Part shown: positions 8,718 through 19,849 of the stretch, piece by piece
How positions within the stretch are numbered: position 1 is the first letter of the stretch
Layout of the letters: every line of letters begins with the position of its first letter
Assembly: GCF_000023145.1 (NCBI RefSeq)
Contig: NC_012704.1
Span: 1,116,001 to 1,180,000 of the forward strand
Direction: 5' to 3'
Source of the DNA: Corynebacterium kroppenstedtii DSM 44385
Lineage (GTDB): Bacteria > Actinomycetota > Actinomycetes > Mycobacteriales > Mycobacteriaceae
DNA length: 64,000 bases
Made by a program: the position numbers and the translations under genes
Notes under the pieces: model-generated
Database searches by the model: none
Told to the model about the DNA's origin: nothing
The model's input: only the letters and a program-made list of their open reading frames with translations

Positions 8718-9368
8718 CTGCGAGTCACCGTCGGCGAACGGAATGATCTTATTCGGAGCGGTCGGTGCTTCAACCTCATACGCTGCTACGTGAGCGACGA
8801 GCTCTCGAGACGTATCTGCGGGGCGCTCCTGGTTTGCGGTGTCCTCTACGGTGTGGACGTCGATCCCCTTGGCCCGCTCCATGGTGAGGGCCGTCGGTGC
8901 CAGGATGGCGAAATCTAATGAGGAATCCAACAGATGTTGGTCCGCAGCGCGCTTGGCTAACGAATAGTGATAGAGCGAGTTGTCCTCGGGTAGGTCGACG
9001 GTTGTTGAGCCCCAGAAGCTCACCATGATGTAGCGCGGGGAGCTCTCTGACCGTTGAGCAGCATCAATCGATGCTATCGCTCCGTCGCGGTCGACGGCAT
9101 AGGTCGCTTCGGTACCACCCTTGCCACCAGCTCCGGCACTCCACACAACCGCGTCGACGCCAATGAGAAGCTCATCCCACTCTTCGGCAGTCAAAGAGGC
9201 GACGTCTTTAACAACCGGGTTTGCGCCGGTTTTGGTGATGTCCTCACTCTGATCTGGATTCCGAATGAGTGAATGAACGCTGAAACCATCTCTCACCAGC
9301 AGGGGCGCGAGTTTCAGCGCGACTTTACCGTGTCCACCAATGATTAGTACATTCTTCTTATCAGACAT
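8697..9368 (-). CDS. NAD(P)-binding Rossmann-fold protein (atypical SDR/NmrA-like)
   Basis: This 223-residue protein starts with a dinucleotide-binding strand-loop, NVLIIGGHGKVALKLA (residues 6-21), with the GGHGKVA glycines. It continues with VDAVVWSAGAGG (about 70-81), and YHYSLAKRAAD (about 130-140) holds a Tyr-x3-Lys pair typical of SDR catalysis. It resembles the NAD(P)H-binding SDR-a5-like proteins annotated as nucleoside-diphosphate-sugar epimerases; the substrate is unknown. Same neighbourhood as in C. glutamicum. It ends inside the last 21 bases of the convergent amidotransferase gene. Confidence 0.85.
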   Translation of the reverse strand: MSDKKNVLIIGGHGKVALKLAPLLVRDGFSVHSLIRNPDQSEDITKTGANPVVKDVASLTAEEWDELLIGVDAVVWSAGAGGKGGTEATYAVDRDGAIASIDAAQRSESSPRYIMVSFWGSTTVDLPEDNSLYHYSLAKRAADQHLLDSSLDFAILAPTALTMERAKGIDVHTVEDTANQERPADTSRELVAHVAAYEVEAPTAPNKIIPFADGDSQLGDALG

Positions 9369-9447
9369 ACATCCACTCTAAGGACTTTCTTCTGATTCTG
9401 CCAGGGTGGTGCGCCCGGCTCGATGGCCACATTACATAGTCGCCCGT

Positions 9448-11076
9448 CTACGTGAGCTCCACGATCTCCATGTATTCGTCATTCCACATGTCCTCGTCGC
9501 CATCGGGAAGGACAATGACACGCTCCGGATTAAGAGCCTTGACTGCTCCAGGATCGTGCGTGACAAGGACAACCGCACCCGTGTACGTTCGTAAAGCCGC
9601 AAGGACTTGCTCACGCGAGACAGGATCGAGGTTGTTCGTCGGCTCATCCAAGAGCAAGACGTTCGCGCGGGATGCAACAAGAGCCGCCAACGCAAGACGG
9701 GTCTGCTCACCACCAGACAAGGTACCAGCCGGCTGCTGAAGCTGATCGCCCGAGAACATAAAAGCACCGAGAAGACCGCGGAGGTCTTGTTCACCGGAAT
9801 CGGGACACGCCTGAACAGTGTTTTCCCACACGGAAGCGTCGGGATCGATCGTGTCATGCTCCTGCGCGAAATAGCCAACTTTGAGCCCGTGGCCAGTAAC
9901 AATTCCCCCTTCCCCATCACTCCGTTCGACGCCGGCGAGGAGCTTAAGGAGGGTCGTCTTTCCAGCACCGTTATAACCCAAAATGACGACGCGGGAACCC
10001 TTGTCGATGGCTAAGTCCACCCCAGCGAAAACTTCGAGAGACCCATACATCTTCGTCAAGCCGTGAGCATTGAGTGGCGTTTTACCGCAATGAGCAGGTT
10101 CAGGAAATGAAATATGCGCAACCTTGTCCGATACATGAACCTCATCGAGTTCGCTGACGATGCGGTCTGCGCGCGCTAGCATCTGCTTGGCAGCAGCTGC
10201 TTTTGTTGCCTTCGCCCCGAACCGTGCAGCCTGAGCCCGTAGTGCTGCGGCTTTCTTTTCCGCATTCGCCTTTTCACGTCGACGACTAGTCTCGTCGGTG
10301 GCGCGTGCCTGTTGGTATTTTTTCCAACCCATGTTGTACACATCGGCTTCGGCCCGCGTGGCATCCAGGAACCACACCTTGTTACACACGGCCTCGAGCA
10401 AGTCAACGTCGTGAGAGATAACCACTAAACCGCCATCGTGCTTGCACAGGAAATCGCGCAACCATGTGATGGAGTCTGAATCCAAGTGGTTCGTTGGCTC
10501 GTCGAGGAGCAGCGTAGTGTCGGATTTTCCACCTCCGGTGGACGCCGCGAAGAGAATCTGCGCTAATTCGACGCGACGCCGCTGACCACCTGAAAGAGTC
10601 TTGAGTGGCTGGTCCAACACGCGTGCGGGAAGGCCGAGAGCGTCGCAAATCCGCGCGGCCTCAGCATCAGCTTCATACCCGCCTAACGAGTGATAACGCT
10701 CTTCAAGGCGGGAAAACTTGCGGATCGCTGCGTCGCGACGAGCGTCGGTACCGGTCTCCATGATTTCCTGCTGCCGATCCATGGAAGAACGAAGCCGATC
10801 GAGCCCACGGGCGGATAGCACGCGATCCCGCGCTGACTGTTCGATATCGCCTTCTTTTGAATCTTGGGGAAGGTACCCAATATCGCCGGACCGAATAACA
10901 GTTCCACCGTAAGCCTGTGTTTCTCCCGCCAAAATACGCATGGTCGTCGTTTTGCCTGCACCATTGCGGCCCACAAGACCGATGCGATCCCCCGCTTGGA
11001 CGCGCAGATGGTGTCCAGGTGCTGTCAGAAGTGTTCGCGCGCCAACGCGAACGTCAAGATCCTCGGTGGTAATCAC
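9448..11076 (-). CDS. ABC-F family ATPase (translation factor type)
   Basis: This 542-residue protein has two ATPase domains and no membrane segments. Domain 1 has Walker A GRNGAGKTT (36-44), signature LSGGQ (161-165) and LLLDEPTNHLD. A charged, Ala/Lys-rich linker (about 235-300) separates it from domain 2 with GYNGAGKTT, LSGGEQTRLAL and LLLDEPTNNLD. This is the ABC-F layout, whose members act on ribosomes and not in transport; the mycobacterial relative beside acn (Rv1473) was annotated as macrolide-related. Whether it gives antibiotic protection is not shown. GTG start with TATACT eight bases upstream and no ribosome site: likely leaderless. Confidence 0.9.
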   Translation of the reverse strand: MITTEDLDVRVGARTLLTAPGHHLRVQAGDRIGLVGRNGAGKTTTMRILAGETQAYGGTVIRSGDIGYLPQDSKEGDIEQSARDRVLSARGLDRLRSSMDRQQEIMETGTDARRDAAIRKFSRLEERYHSLGGYEADAEAARICDALGLPARVLDQPLKTLSGGQRRRVELAQILFAASTGGGKSDTTLLLDEPTNHLDSDSITWLRDFLCKHDGGLVVISHDVDLLEAVCNKVWFLDATRAEADVYNMGWKKYQQARATDETSRRREKANAEKKAAALRAQAARFGAKATKAAAAKQMLARADRIVSELDEVHVSDKVAHISFPEPAHCGKTPLNAHGLTKMYGSLEVFAGVDLAIDKGSRVVILGYNGAGKTTLLKLLAGVERSDGEGGIVTGHGLKVGYFAQEHDTIDPDASVWENTVQACPDSGEQDLRGLLGAFMFSGDQLQQPAGTLSGGEQTRLALAALVASRANVLLLDEPTNNLDPVSREQVLAALRTYTGAVVLVTHDPGAVKALNPERVIVLPDGDEDMWNDEYMEIVELT

Positions 11077-11084
11077 AAGCCGGC

Positions 11085-11090
11085 AGTATA
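11085..11090 (-). promoter_or_regulatory. -10 box of the ABC-F gene, leaderless transcript
   Basis: TATACT on the minus strand ends eight bases before the GTG at 11076, with no ribosome-binding site in between. The -35 is not clear. Confidence 0.5.
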
Positions 11091-11227
11091 TCGCGTGGAA
11101 GCGGCTTTGTTCACACCGCCGACTATGGCCTTACCGTTGGGCGAACTACTTAGTGATTTACGAGAGGCGCCGTCCCTTGTCATTCCTCGTTCCAGTTTCG
11201 ACGCCGCTCTGACGATACAGTGAGGTT

Positions 11228-12535
11228 ATGCATTTTTCGGTGGTCGGGCTAGGTCCTGCAGGAACAGCAGCGTCTCTTGCTGCGCTCTGTTCCGGTTATT
11301 CGGTGGAATGCTGGGACCCACATGGCCCGCATTATCCGCCGACGATGGGTGCCTGGGCACACCAAATACCGCGATGGCTACGTCAGCATCCGCATCCATA
11401 TCTTTCCCAGTCTCGGCCACGTGTGTACGGCGATGATTGGGACGCCGTCCTCCCGGAAACGTATGTCATTCTCAATCCGGATGCGTTACGCGACCGGTTG
11501 TGGGACGCGGGTGACACGCAATCTCTCTTTCATGACGAGTGGTATGACTCCAGGCATGACGACGCGGACGTGGTCATTGATACACGCGCGTCGAGCGGTG
11601 GTTTCCTCCCAGTTCGGCAACTCGCGGTAGGGCTAATCCTCCCCGAGCGTTTTCTACCGCGCGACCACCGTCAGCCAGTGCTGATGGACATGCGAACATT
11701 ACCTGACAGTGCTTCTTCTTCCCACCCGACATCCGACGACGGTGCATCGACGACGGCCCATCCAGGCGTTGATGTGCCTTCTCGTATGACGTTTAACTAT
11801 CGGATGCCTCTGGGGCACGGCCGATGGCTGATCGAGGAAACAATTGTCGCAACACTGTGCCGAGGTCCCGAGCACTCGCCCCATTCTGAAACAGCACAAT
11901 TGGAATACCTGCGGTGGGCACTGGATAGGAGACTCGAGCAGCTCGGTGTTGATCCGGAAATCGCGCGTCGGCACGCTGTTCGCGAGGAAGTCGTGAGTTT
12001 TCCCGTCGCACCCCTACGCCGACGAATCCCGCACGTAGCACGTCGAAACAATGGTGTGACAAGCATTTTTCCGTGGGGTGCGGCCGCGGGACTGATGCAC
12101 GCTGCCACTGGATACAGTATCGGAGCTGCGGTAGATCGCGCTGATAAAGAGATCGGCTGGGCTGCCCATTGGGCTCGATACCCGCGCCTTCTTCAACGTA
12201 CCGTCGGAGCAGTACACGGGCCTCCCGGAGGATGGGTGGCAGGGTGGCTTCAACGGCGTGGTTTGAACGCAACTCTCCAACTGAAGCCAGATGAAATGCG
12301 GCTTTTTTACCGTGAGTTTTTCGCCATGTCTCCGCCCCGGATTCGCGATTACCTGACGTCCTCTCACGGGTTGGATATCGCCCGAGCTATGGTGTCCGTC
12401 GTCGCTCGCCTCGTGTGGGTGATGATTAAACCGGACGGAGATTCACGGCAAGAACGTAAAGCCAAACGGGCACTGGCCCGACGCACGTTTATGTCTTTGT
12501 TGCGTGGGAGTACCACCCCGCTCCCACGTCGGTAA
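11228..12535 (+). CDS. Lycopene-cyclase-like FAD-dependent protein
   Basis: This 435-residue protein opens with an FAD-binding strand, FSVVGLGPAGTAASLAAL (GxGPAG, residues 3-20). It carries FNYRMPLG...WLIEET (about 190-208), like the motif of plant/bacterial CrtL-type lycopene beta-cyclases, and GAAAGLMHAATGYSIGAAV near 285-303, another cyclase-family motif. These cyclases form beta-ionone rings on lycopene. Here no carotenoid genes adjoin it, and the well-known corynebacterial pathway uses the unrelated CrtYe/Yf cyclase, so the substrate is open. A low-complexity Ser/Asp insert lies near 158-180. TACAGT six bases before the ATG suggests a leaderless transcript. Tail-to-tail with sufT. Confidence 0.75.
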   Translation: MHFSVVGLGPAGTAASLAALCSGYSVECWDPHGPHYPPTMGAWAHQIPRWLRQHPHPYLSQSRPRVYGDDWDAVLPETYVILNPDALRDRLWDAGDTQSLFHDEWYDSRHDDADVVIDTRASSGGFLPVRQLAVGLILPERFLPRDHRQPVLMDMRTLPDSASSSHPTSDDGASTTAHPGVDVPSRMTFNYRMPLGHGRWLIEETIVATLCRGPEHSPHSETAQLEYLRWALDRRLEQLGVDPEIARRHAVREEVVSFPVAPLRRRIPHVARRNNGVTSIFPWGAAAGLMHAATGYSIGAAVDRADKEIGWAAHWARYPRLLQRTVGAVHGPPGGWVAGWLQRRGLNATLQLKPDEMRLFYREFFAMSPPRIRDYLTSSHGLDIARAMVSVVARLVWVMIKPDGDSRQERKAKRALARRTFMSLLRGSTTPLPRR

Positions 12536-12584
12536 GTCATATCGATAGGACGCGTCGGCACGAAATGCCCGAACTCAAGCCGAG

Positions 12585-13046
12585 CTAGACAGCGAACCCG
12601 AGAGCACGGAGTTGCTCTCTGCCCTCTTCAGTAATCATGTGTGGTCCCCACGGCGGAGTCCACACCCATTCAATGCGCATATTGTCAGCAATACCGCGAC
12701 CGACAACGGCATCCGTTGACTGGTCTTCAAGCATGTCCGTGAGTGGACAGGCAGGAGAGGTCAATGTCATGTAGACCACAACATTGCCATCCTCGTCGAC
12801 CCAAATATCGTAAACCAAACCAAGATCTACAACGTTGATGCCCAGCTCAGGGTCGACGACATCGTACAGGCTGTCCTGGACGGCATTAGCAATTTTCTGC
12901 TGGTCATCGCTCATCGGCGGTAGGTCAGGAACGCTAGGGATAGACCCGTCCATTCCCGTGCCCGGCCCTGTTACCGAACCTGCGTCGTCATAGGATTCAT
13001 ATGAACTGGCAGCTTGATCTTGTGTGGTCGTGTCGTCTTGTGCCAT
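12585..13046 (-). CDS. sufT: SufT-type Fe-S assembly protein (DUF59/MIP18 family)
   Basis: This 153-residue protein helps mature Fe-S proteins. The first 50 residues are a disordered Asp/Thr/Gln/Ser-rich stretch; the DUF59 domain follows (about 55-150) with DPELGINVVDLGLVYDI and TLTSPACPLTDM, whose Cys is the conserved DUF59 cysteine. The start at 13046 is set by GAGGAG seven bases upstream; a start ten codons earlier lacks this. It is last in the suf cluster, 136 bases after sufU, a larger gap than between the other late genes. Confidence 0.88.
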   Translation of the reverse strand: MAQDDTTTQDQAASSYESYDDAGSVTGPGTGMDGSIPSVPDLPPMSDDQQKIANAVQDSLYDVVDPELGINVVDLGLVYDIWVDEDGNVVVYMTLTSPACPLTDMLEDQSTDAVVGRGIADNMRIEWVWTPPWGPHMITEEGREQLRALGFAV

Positions 13047-13182
13047 TGGAACTCCTCGTTCTTCCTGAGTGTGCACTGTCTACGGGGATCACCCGGCTGT
13101 CATTGTTTCCACGTACTGCTTTGTCCCATGATGCATCGATGATGCCCGGCTTGGCATAACCACTAGCCGCTATCAACCGAAA

Positions 13183-15047
<1,865 letters not shown>

Positions 15048-15057
15048 GTGGGGCTGG

Positions 15058-15816
15058 TTAGCCTACGAAAGCGTCGTAGCCTTCTTCTTCGAGCTTGTCA
15101 GCGAGCTCGGGGCCACCCGTCGTAACGACGCGGCCGTTGGCGAAGACGTGTACAAAGTCAGGGCGCACATAGTTCAGAATGCGCTTGTAGTGCGTAATGA
15201 GCATGATTCCGCCATTGTTCTGCTCTTTGTAGTCGTTGATTCCCTGGGACACGATACGGAGGGCGTCGACGTCGAGCCCGGAGTCTGTCTCGTCGAGAAT
15301 GGCGAACTTGGGCTTGAGCAACGATAGCTGCAGAATCTCGTGACGCTTCTTCTCGCCGCCGGAGAACCCTTCATTAACGGCACGCTCGGAAAATGAGGTG
15401 TCGATTTTGAGTTCTTTTTGGGCGTCTTTAACTTCCTTGATCCAGTCACGAAGCCGTGGAGCTTCTCCACGTACCGCGGTTGCTGAGGTGCGGAGGAAGT
15501 TAGCCATGGACACGCCGGGAACCTCAACCGGGTACTGCATGGCGAGGAACAAACCGGCTCGGGCTCGTTCATCTACAGACATGTCGATGATGTTTTCGCC
15601 GTCTAACAGCACTTCCCCGCCGGTAACTTCATAACGGGGGTGGCCGGCAATCGTGTATGACAGGGTCGATTTGCCTGATCCGTTCGGGCCCATGATCGCG
15701 TGGGTCTCACCTGAGTTGATGGTCAGGTTGACGCCCTTGAGGATTTGCTTGGGCTCTTCCCCGGGTTCGGTGGGCTTGACGACGGCTTCGAGGTCGCGAA
15801 TTTCGAGGGTACTCAT
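15058..15816 (-). CDS. sufC: SufC ATPase of the Fe-S scaffold complex
   Basis: This 252-residue ABC-type ATPase drives the SufBCD scaffold. Walker A is GPNGSGKS (43-50), the signature FSGGEKKRHEILQ (about 149-161), followed by FAILDETDSGLDVDAL. The DETDSGLD form of Walker B/D-loop is a SufC hallmark that separates it from transport ATPases. There are no membrane segments. It lies between sufD and sufS, 57 bases after sufD. Confidence 0.96.
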   Translation of the reverse strand: MSTLEIRDLEAVVKPTEPGEEPKQILKGVNLTINSGETHAIMGPNGSGKSTLSYTIAGHPRYEVTGGEVLLDGENIIDMSVDERARAGLFLAMQYPVEVPGVSMANFLRTSATAVRGEAPRLRDWIKEVKDAQKELKIDTSFSERAVNEGFSGGEKKRHEILQLSLLKPKFAILDETDSGLDVDALRIVSQGINDYKEQNNGGIMLITHYKRILNYVRPDFVHVFANGRVVTTGGPELADKLEEEGYDAFVG

Positions 15817-15873
15817 TGTTCTCCTTGTGTTTGATGATCCGTGAGATACAGCTAGTGACGCACGGTGGATGGA

Positions 15874-17136
15874 TTAGCTCAGTGAATTCAGCTCATCGAG
15901 GCTGACAGTGTCGAGTTCCTCGGAGACGCGTTTTTCGAGTTCATCTTGGACGGCCGGTATCGGGATTCGTGAAATGACTTCGGTAAAGAACCCGTGGACG
16001 ATAAGGCGTCGGGCAACGGGCTCGGGGATCCCACGGCTCATCAGGTAGTAGAGCTGTTCGTCGTCGAAGCGGCCGACGGTGGCTGCGTGACCAGCGCCGA
16101 TGATTTCTCCGGTGGCGATTTCGAGGTTCGGAACGGCATCTGCGCGCGCGCCCTCGGACAAGACGAGGTTCATGTTTTTCTCGTATGTGTCCGTGTTGTC
16201 GGCTTGTGCGCGGATGAGTGCGTCGCCAACCCACGCTGTGCGTGTTTCGGGGAGGTCCGAGTTGGGATCGCCTTGGAGTGCCCCTTTGTACATCACATTA
16301 GAGCGACAATTCGCCTCAGAGTGGTCAACGAGTAGGCGTTGCTCGAAGTATTGTCCGTCGTCGGCGAAGTACACACCGGAGAGTTCGCAGTCAGCCCCGG
16401 GCGCTTTGAACGCTACGTGGGAGATATTGCGAACCACGGAGCCACCGAAGGCACTATATCCGTGGCGCATGACGGCGTCACGATCCAGTCGGAGCTGCTC
16501 ATTGGCCAGGTGGACAGCGTCGTCATCCATGTCGTCGATAATGGCAACGTTGATATGCGCACCTGTTCCAATCGAGTACGAGTGGAAATCGGCGTAGTTG
16601 CCGTGCCCCTCGAATCGGAGGACGACGTTGGCTTCGGCGTGTTCACCAGCGACGACGGCGAGCGCTCCGAAGGACGTGGTGTCGGAGCCCGTACCCGTGA
16701 ACGTCAACGTGATGTCGCCGTCGACAACCGTGTTGTCGTCGATAGTGAGGACAGTTCCGCGTTGGAGGCTGGCGAAGACCTGCGCACCGACGCGATCGAC
16801 CGGGGCTCCGGCTGCCCGAAGGCGGTCATCGTCGGCCGGAACTTCTTCTACGTGTACACCGGATGTTCCCTCAGGGATATCTGCGGTGACCGGGTTCGGC
16901 GCGTGTTCACCGGGAAACGACCCGTCGTGAAGCCCGTTGAGCCGTCGCAAAGGAGTGAAACGCCAATCCTCGTCGCGGCCGCGAGGGACGGAGAAATCGT
17001 CGACATTGAACGACGTGAAGACGTCGCCTTTTGTTTTGGCCCCTGTGGTGTTGGTTGTGTTGGCGTCGAAAGCTCCGACTTCTTTTGCCTTGTCGGCGGC
17101 AGCTTCGACATCCTCGGCCTTGAGTACGTCAGTCAT
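15874..17136 (-). CDS. sufD: SufD, Fe-S scaffold complex subunit
   Basis: This 420-residue SufD/SufB-family protein is made mostly of right-handed beta-helix. It shows the C-terminal family signature EIATGEIIGAGHAATVGRFDDEQLYYLMSRGIPEPVARRLIVHGFF (about 345-390), including GHAATVG and QLYYLMSRG. Residues 1-50 are less conserved and Ala/Asp-rich. SufD pairs with SufB and SufC and is thought to help iron delivery. It begins right after the sufB stop (TAG ATG), so translation is coupled. Confidence 0.95.
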   Translation of the reverse strand: MTDVLKAEDVEAAADKAKEVGAFDANTTNTTGAKTKGDVFTSFNVDDFSVPRGRDEDWRFTPLRRLNGLHDGSFPGEHAPNPVTADIPEGTSGVHVEEVPADDDRLRAAGAPVDRVGAQVFASLQRGTVLTIDDNTVVDGDITLTFTGTGSDTTSFGALAVVAGEHAEANVVLRFEGHGNYADFHSYSIGTGAHINVAIIDDMDDDAVHLANEQLRLDRDAVMRHGYSAFGGSVVRNISHVAFKAPGADCELSGVYFADDGQYFEQRLLVDHSEANCRSNVMYKGALQGDPNSDLPETRTAWVGDALIRAQADNTDTYEKNMNLVLSEGARADAVPNLEIATGEIIGAGHAATVGRFDDEQLYYLMSRGIPEPVARRLIVHGFFTEVISRIPIPAVQDELEKRVSEELDTVSLDELNSLS

Positions 17137-18591
17137 CTATCCCACGGATCCTTCCATTTGCAATTCAATGAGGCGATTGAGTTCGAGGGCGTATTCCATG
17201 GGCAACTCTTTCGCAATGGGCTCGACAAAGCCACGAACAATCATCGCCATGGCGTCGTCTTCAGCGAGGCCTCGGCTCATGAGATAGAAGAGCTGATCCT
17301 CAGACACTTTGGAGACCGTAGCCTCGTGACCAAGGGACACGTGGTCATTGCGGATGTCATTGTATGGATAGGTGTCCGACCGCGAAATCTTATCGACGAG
17401 CAAAGCATCACACTCGACATTGGCCGTGCAGTGATGCGCGTTCGGGTTCACTTTGACGAGGCCACGGTAGGCCGCACGTCCGCCACCACGAGCGACCGAC
17501 TTCGACACAATGTTGGAACTCGTGTGAGGAGCCATGTGCACCATCTTGGCGCCCGTATCCTGGTACTGGCCTTCACCAGCCATCGCGACGGAGAGAACCT
17601 CGCCGCGGGAGTACGGCCCAGTCATCCACACTGCGGGGTATTTCATCGACACCTTGGAGCCGATGTTGCCGTCGATCCACTCCATGGTGGCACCCTCTTC
17701 GCACTTCGTGCGCTTGGTGACCAGGTTGTAGACGTTGTTAGACCAGTTCTGGATGGTCGTGTACCGGCAGCGACCGCCCTTCTTAACAATGATCTCGACG
17801 ACGGCTGAGTGCAGCGAATCTGTCTTGTAGATAGGTGCCGTACATCCCTCGACATAGTGGACGTAAGCATCTTCGTCGACGATGATCAGCGTGCGCTCGA
17901 ACTGTCCCATGTTCTCCGTGTTAATGCGGAAATAGGCCTGAAGAGGGATTTCGACATGGACGCCCTTCGGCACGTAAATGAATGAACCGCCTGACCACAC
18001 CGCGGTGTTCAGTGCAGCGAATTTGTTGTCACCAGCTGGAATAACGGTCCCGAAGTACTCTTTGAACAATTCGGGGTAATCTCGCAAAGCCGTATCGGTG
18101 TCAACGAAAATGACGCCTTGCTTTTCCAGATCCTGACGGATTTGGTGGTAGACAACCTCAGATTCGTACTGTGCAGCAACGCCAGCGACAAGGCGCTCCT
18201 TTTCCGCCTCGGGGATACCAATGCGATCGTAAGTGTTCTTAATGTCCTCAGGGAGGTCATCCCACGTCGCGGCTTGTTTTTCTGTGGAGCGGACGAAGTA
18301 TTTGATTTGGTCGAAGTCGATTCCGGACAGGTCCGCACCCCAGTTGGGTACTGGCTTCTTTTGGAAGATGGACAGAGCCTTGAGACGGTTCTTCAACATC
18401 CATTCCGGCTCACTCTTCTTTGCTGAGATGTCCTTAACAACATCTTCATCAATGCCGCGCCGCGCGGAGGCTCCGGCTACATCGCTGTCATGCCATCCGT
18501 AGTTATATCCACCTGCGATGGATTCAATGATCTCTTCATCACTTTGAGGTGATGATTGTGGCCCGGCAGGAGCTGTCGGTGTTTGGGTCAT
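17137..18591 (-). CDS. sufB: SufB, Fe-S scaffold protein
   Basis: This 484-residue scaffold assembles the nascent cluster. Typical SufB stretches are [17 protein letters not shown] near 70-90, [22 protein letters not shown] near 220, [20 protein letters not shown] near 245 and the C-terminal [17 protein letters not shown] with [21 protein letters not shown]. The Cys of AECDALL corresponds to the conserved scaffold cysteine. The ATG has GAGGAG at good spacing. It lies 75 bases after sufR with a 7-bp inverted repeat in the gap. Confidence 0.96.
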   Translation of the reverse strand: MTQTPTAPAGPQSSPQSDEEIIESIAGGYNYGWHDSDVAGASARRGIDEDVVKDISAKKSEPEWMLKNRLKALSIFQKKPVPNWGADLSGIDFDQIKYFVRSTEKQAATWDDLPEDIKNTYDRIGIPEAEKERLVAGVAAQYESEVVYHQIRQDLEKQGVIFVDTDTALRDYPELFKEYFGTVIPAGDNKFAALNTAVWSGGSFIYVPKGVHVEIPLQAYFRINTENMGQFERTLIIVDEDAYVHYVEGCTAPIYKTDSLHSAVVEIIVKKGGRCRYTTIQNWSNNVYNLVTKRTKCEEGATMEWIDGNIGSKVSMKYPAVWMTGPYSRGEVLSVAMAGEGQYQDTGAKMVHMAPHTSSNIVSKSVARGGGRAAYRGLVKVNPNAHHCTANVECDALLVDKISRSDTYPYNDIRNDHVSLGHEATVSKVSEDQLFYLMSRGLAEDDAMAMIVRGFVEPIAKELPMEYALELNRLIELQMEGSVG

Positions 18592-18629
18592 GAGCTGTGA
18601 CTCCTCTTATGTTGCGTGTGATGATGGTC

Positions 18630-18650
18630 AATTTTCCGGAAGTGAAAATT
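18630..18650. repeat. Inverted repeat between sufR and sufB
   Basis: AATTTTC (18630-18636) and GAAAATT (18644-18650) form a perfect 7-bp inverted repeat with a 7-base loop. It could be an mRNA hairpin or a regulatory site ahead of sufB; no T-run argues against a terminator. Confidence 0.4.
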
Positions 18651-18666
18651 ACGGCAGATTATGGAC

Positions 18667-19401
18667 TCATGATGATGTCGACGAAGCTGGCTGGCGTTCA
18701 CCGCCACTCCCCTTGTCGCGATTCTGGTTAATAACGGGTTCCAACGGGATATGCGTTGTGCACACCCCGTTCCCATCGACGATGGTGGCTAAAGGTTGAG
18801 TGTGGTGGCCCAAGACCTCGCGAACCGCCTGATGTTCAGCGGCGCACATCTCAGGAAAGTGCTCGGCGACTCCTTGAATAGGGCAATGATGGCGACAGAT
18901 TTGGATTCCACCGCCAGCTTTGTCCACAGTTGCTGCATACCCGTGTTTACTCAGGGCATCGGCAACTTTGGTGACCATGGCCTCGACGTCGTCGGGGTCA
19001 GTAAGGTCGGAAACCTCGTCATCCAGCCCCGCTTCGCGGAGAATATCGCTCATCCGCTGTTGGGCGAAGTGAATAACAGCGTTAGGACCACCGGCATCTC
19101 GTAGTGCTTCGAGAGCTAGTACCGCGACGCGGTCATAGTCGTAGCCGAAGTTGCCTCTTCCTTTATCCGTTAACCGGAAAACGCGGGCTGGGCGGCCACG
19201 TCCACGAGGCGCTCCACCTGTTGCTGGGGCCTCTTCCGCTAAGCCGTCTGACACCAGATTGTCGACGTGGCGTCGAACTCCCGCAGCGCTTAATTTCAGC
19301 TCTTTACTTAGCTCGGATGCGCTCATTGTTCCGTGGTGCAGGAGGAGGGACATGATGCGTTGACGAGTCTGACCCTCTGGTCCGGGGGCATGGCCGTTCA
19401 T
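18667..19401 (-). CDS. sufR: SufR, Fe-S-sensing repressor of the suf operon
   Basis: This 244-residue protein has a DeoR/ArsR-like winged helix (about 12-58: MSASELSKELKLSAAGVRRH) and a C-terminal cluster domain. Four cysteines are spaced Cys169-x3-Cys173-x12-Cys186-x27-Cys214, fitting a bound 4Fe-4S cluster as described for SufR. An Arg/Gly-rich stretch (61-73) joins wing and core. The ATG at 19401 is chosen because AGGAAG precedes it. SufR likely represses its own operon when clusters are plentiful; a matching palindrome lies about 195 bases upstream. Divergent from mptB, as in mycobacteria. Confidence 0.93.
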   Translation of the reverse strand: MNGHAPGPEGQTRQRIMSLLLHHGTMSASELSKELKLSAAGVRRHVDNLVSDGLAEEAPATGGAPRGRGRPARVFRLTDKGRGNFGYDYDRVAVLALEALRDAGGPNAVIHFAQQRMSDILREAGLDDEVSDLTDPDDVEAMVTKVADALSKHGYAATVDKAGGGIQICRHHCPIQGVAEHFPEMCAAEHQAVREVLGHHTQPLATIVDGNGVCTTHIPLEPVINQNRDKGSGGERQPASSTSS

Positions 19402-19849
19402 AGCGCCTTCCTCTCTCACGAAAACGAAGCATCCGACAGGGCGGAGTTTCGTCGCTGCTTGTCATCCGGTGTTTAAGCCCAGGATCGCTTTGTGTTTCAC
19501 GCCGTCACACGTGAAGTGTCGTGAGTATGAGGCCGAACATGGAGGTCTCTGCCCACGACGGTGCATAGCGTGGGGCTGTCCCCACCTGCGCTATCACACT
19601 TTACACAACATTAGTGTGTCGGAATTCTATTCCTACACAGAGGGGGTGGATTACGGTTTGTTTTGCTAGTCCGGACGGGGGGATATAAAAACAGTTCAGC
19701 CGTCGACGTTGGCTACACTCGACGTGATGGCAATGGCTTGGAATAGGCCGTGCTTGAATGTGAGGGACGTGCTGCGCTTGAACGTGCAGCGCGTGGGCTT
19801 CATGAGCTGATGGTTAAGAACTAGTGGGGAACGATGGGAGGACCTTGAC
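19402..19849. other. Divergent promoter region sufR / mptB
   Basis: No gene is supported in these 448 bases. They hold a candidate SufR operator (19594-19618) and, on the plus strand, TACACT (19714-19719) as a possible -10 for mptB, leaving a leader of about 125 bases. Short frames here have no ribosome site or recognisable domain. Confidence 0.55.
19594..19618 (-). promoter_or_regulatory. Candidate SufR operator
   Basis: On the minus strand the site reads CACACTAATGTTGTGT and continues to AGTGTGA. It contains ACACT-N5-TGTGT, near the ACACT-N5-TGTGA palindrome reported for mycobacterial SufR (recalled, not looked up), and an outer repeat CACACT/AGTGTG (19595-19600, 19613-19618). The position upstream of sufR fits autoregulation. 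Confidence 0.45.

Noticed and set aside
12536-12584. Terminator between the convergent cyclase-like gene and sufT
   Set aside because: No stem with a T-run is visible on either strand in these 49 bases.
16339-17808. 489-codon open frame on the plus strand
   Set aside because: It is antisense to sufD and sufB, whose minus-strand products are unmistakable; the frame is open only because of codon bias.
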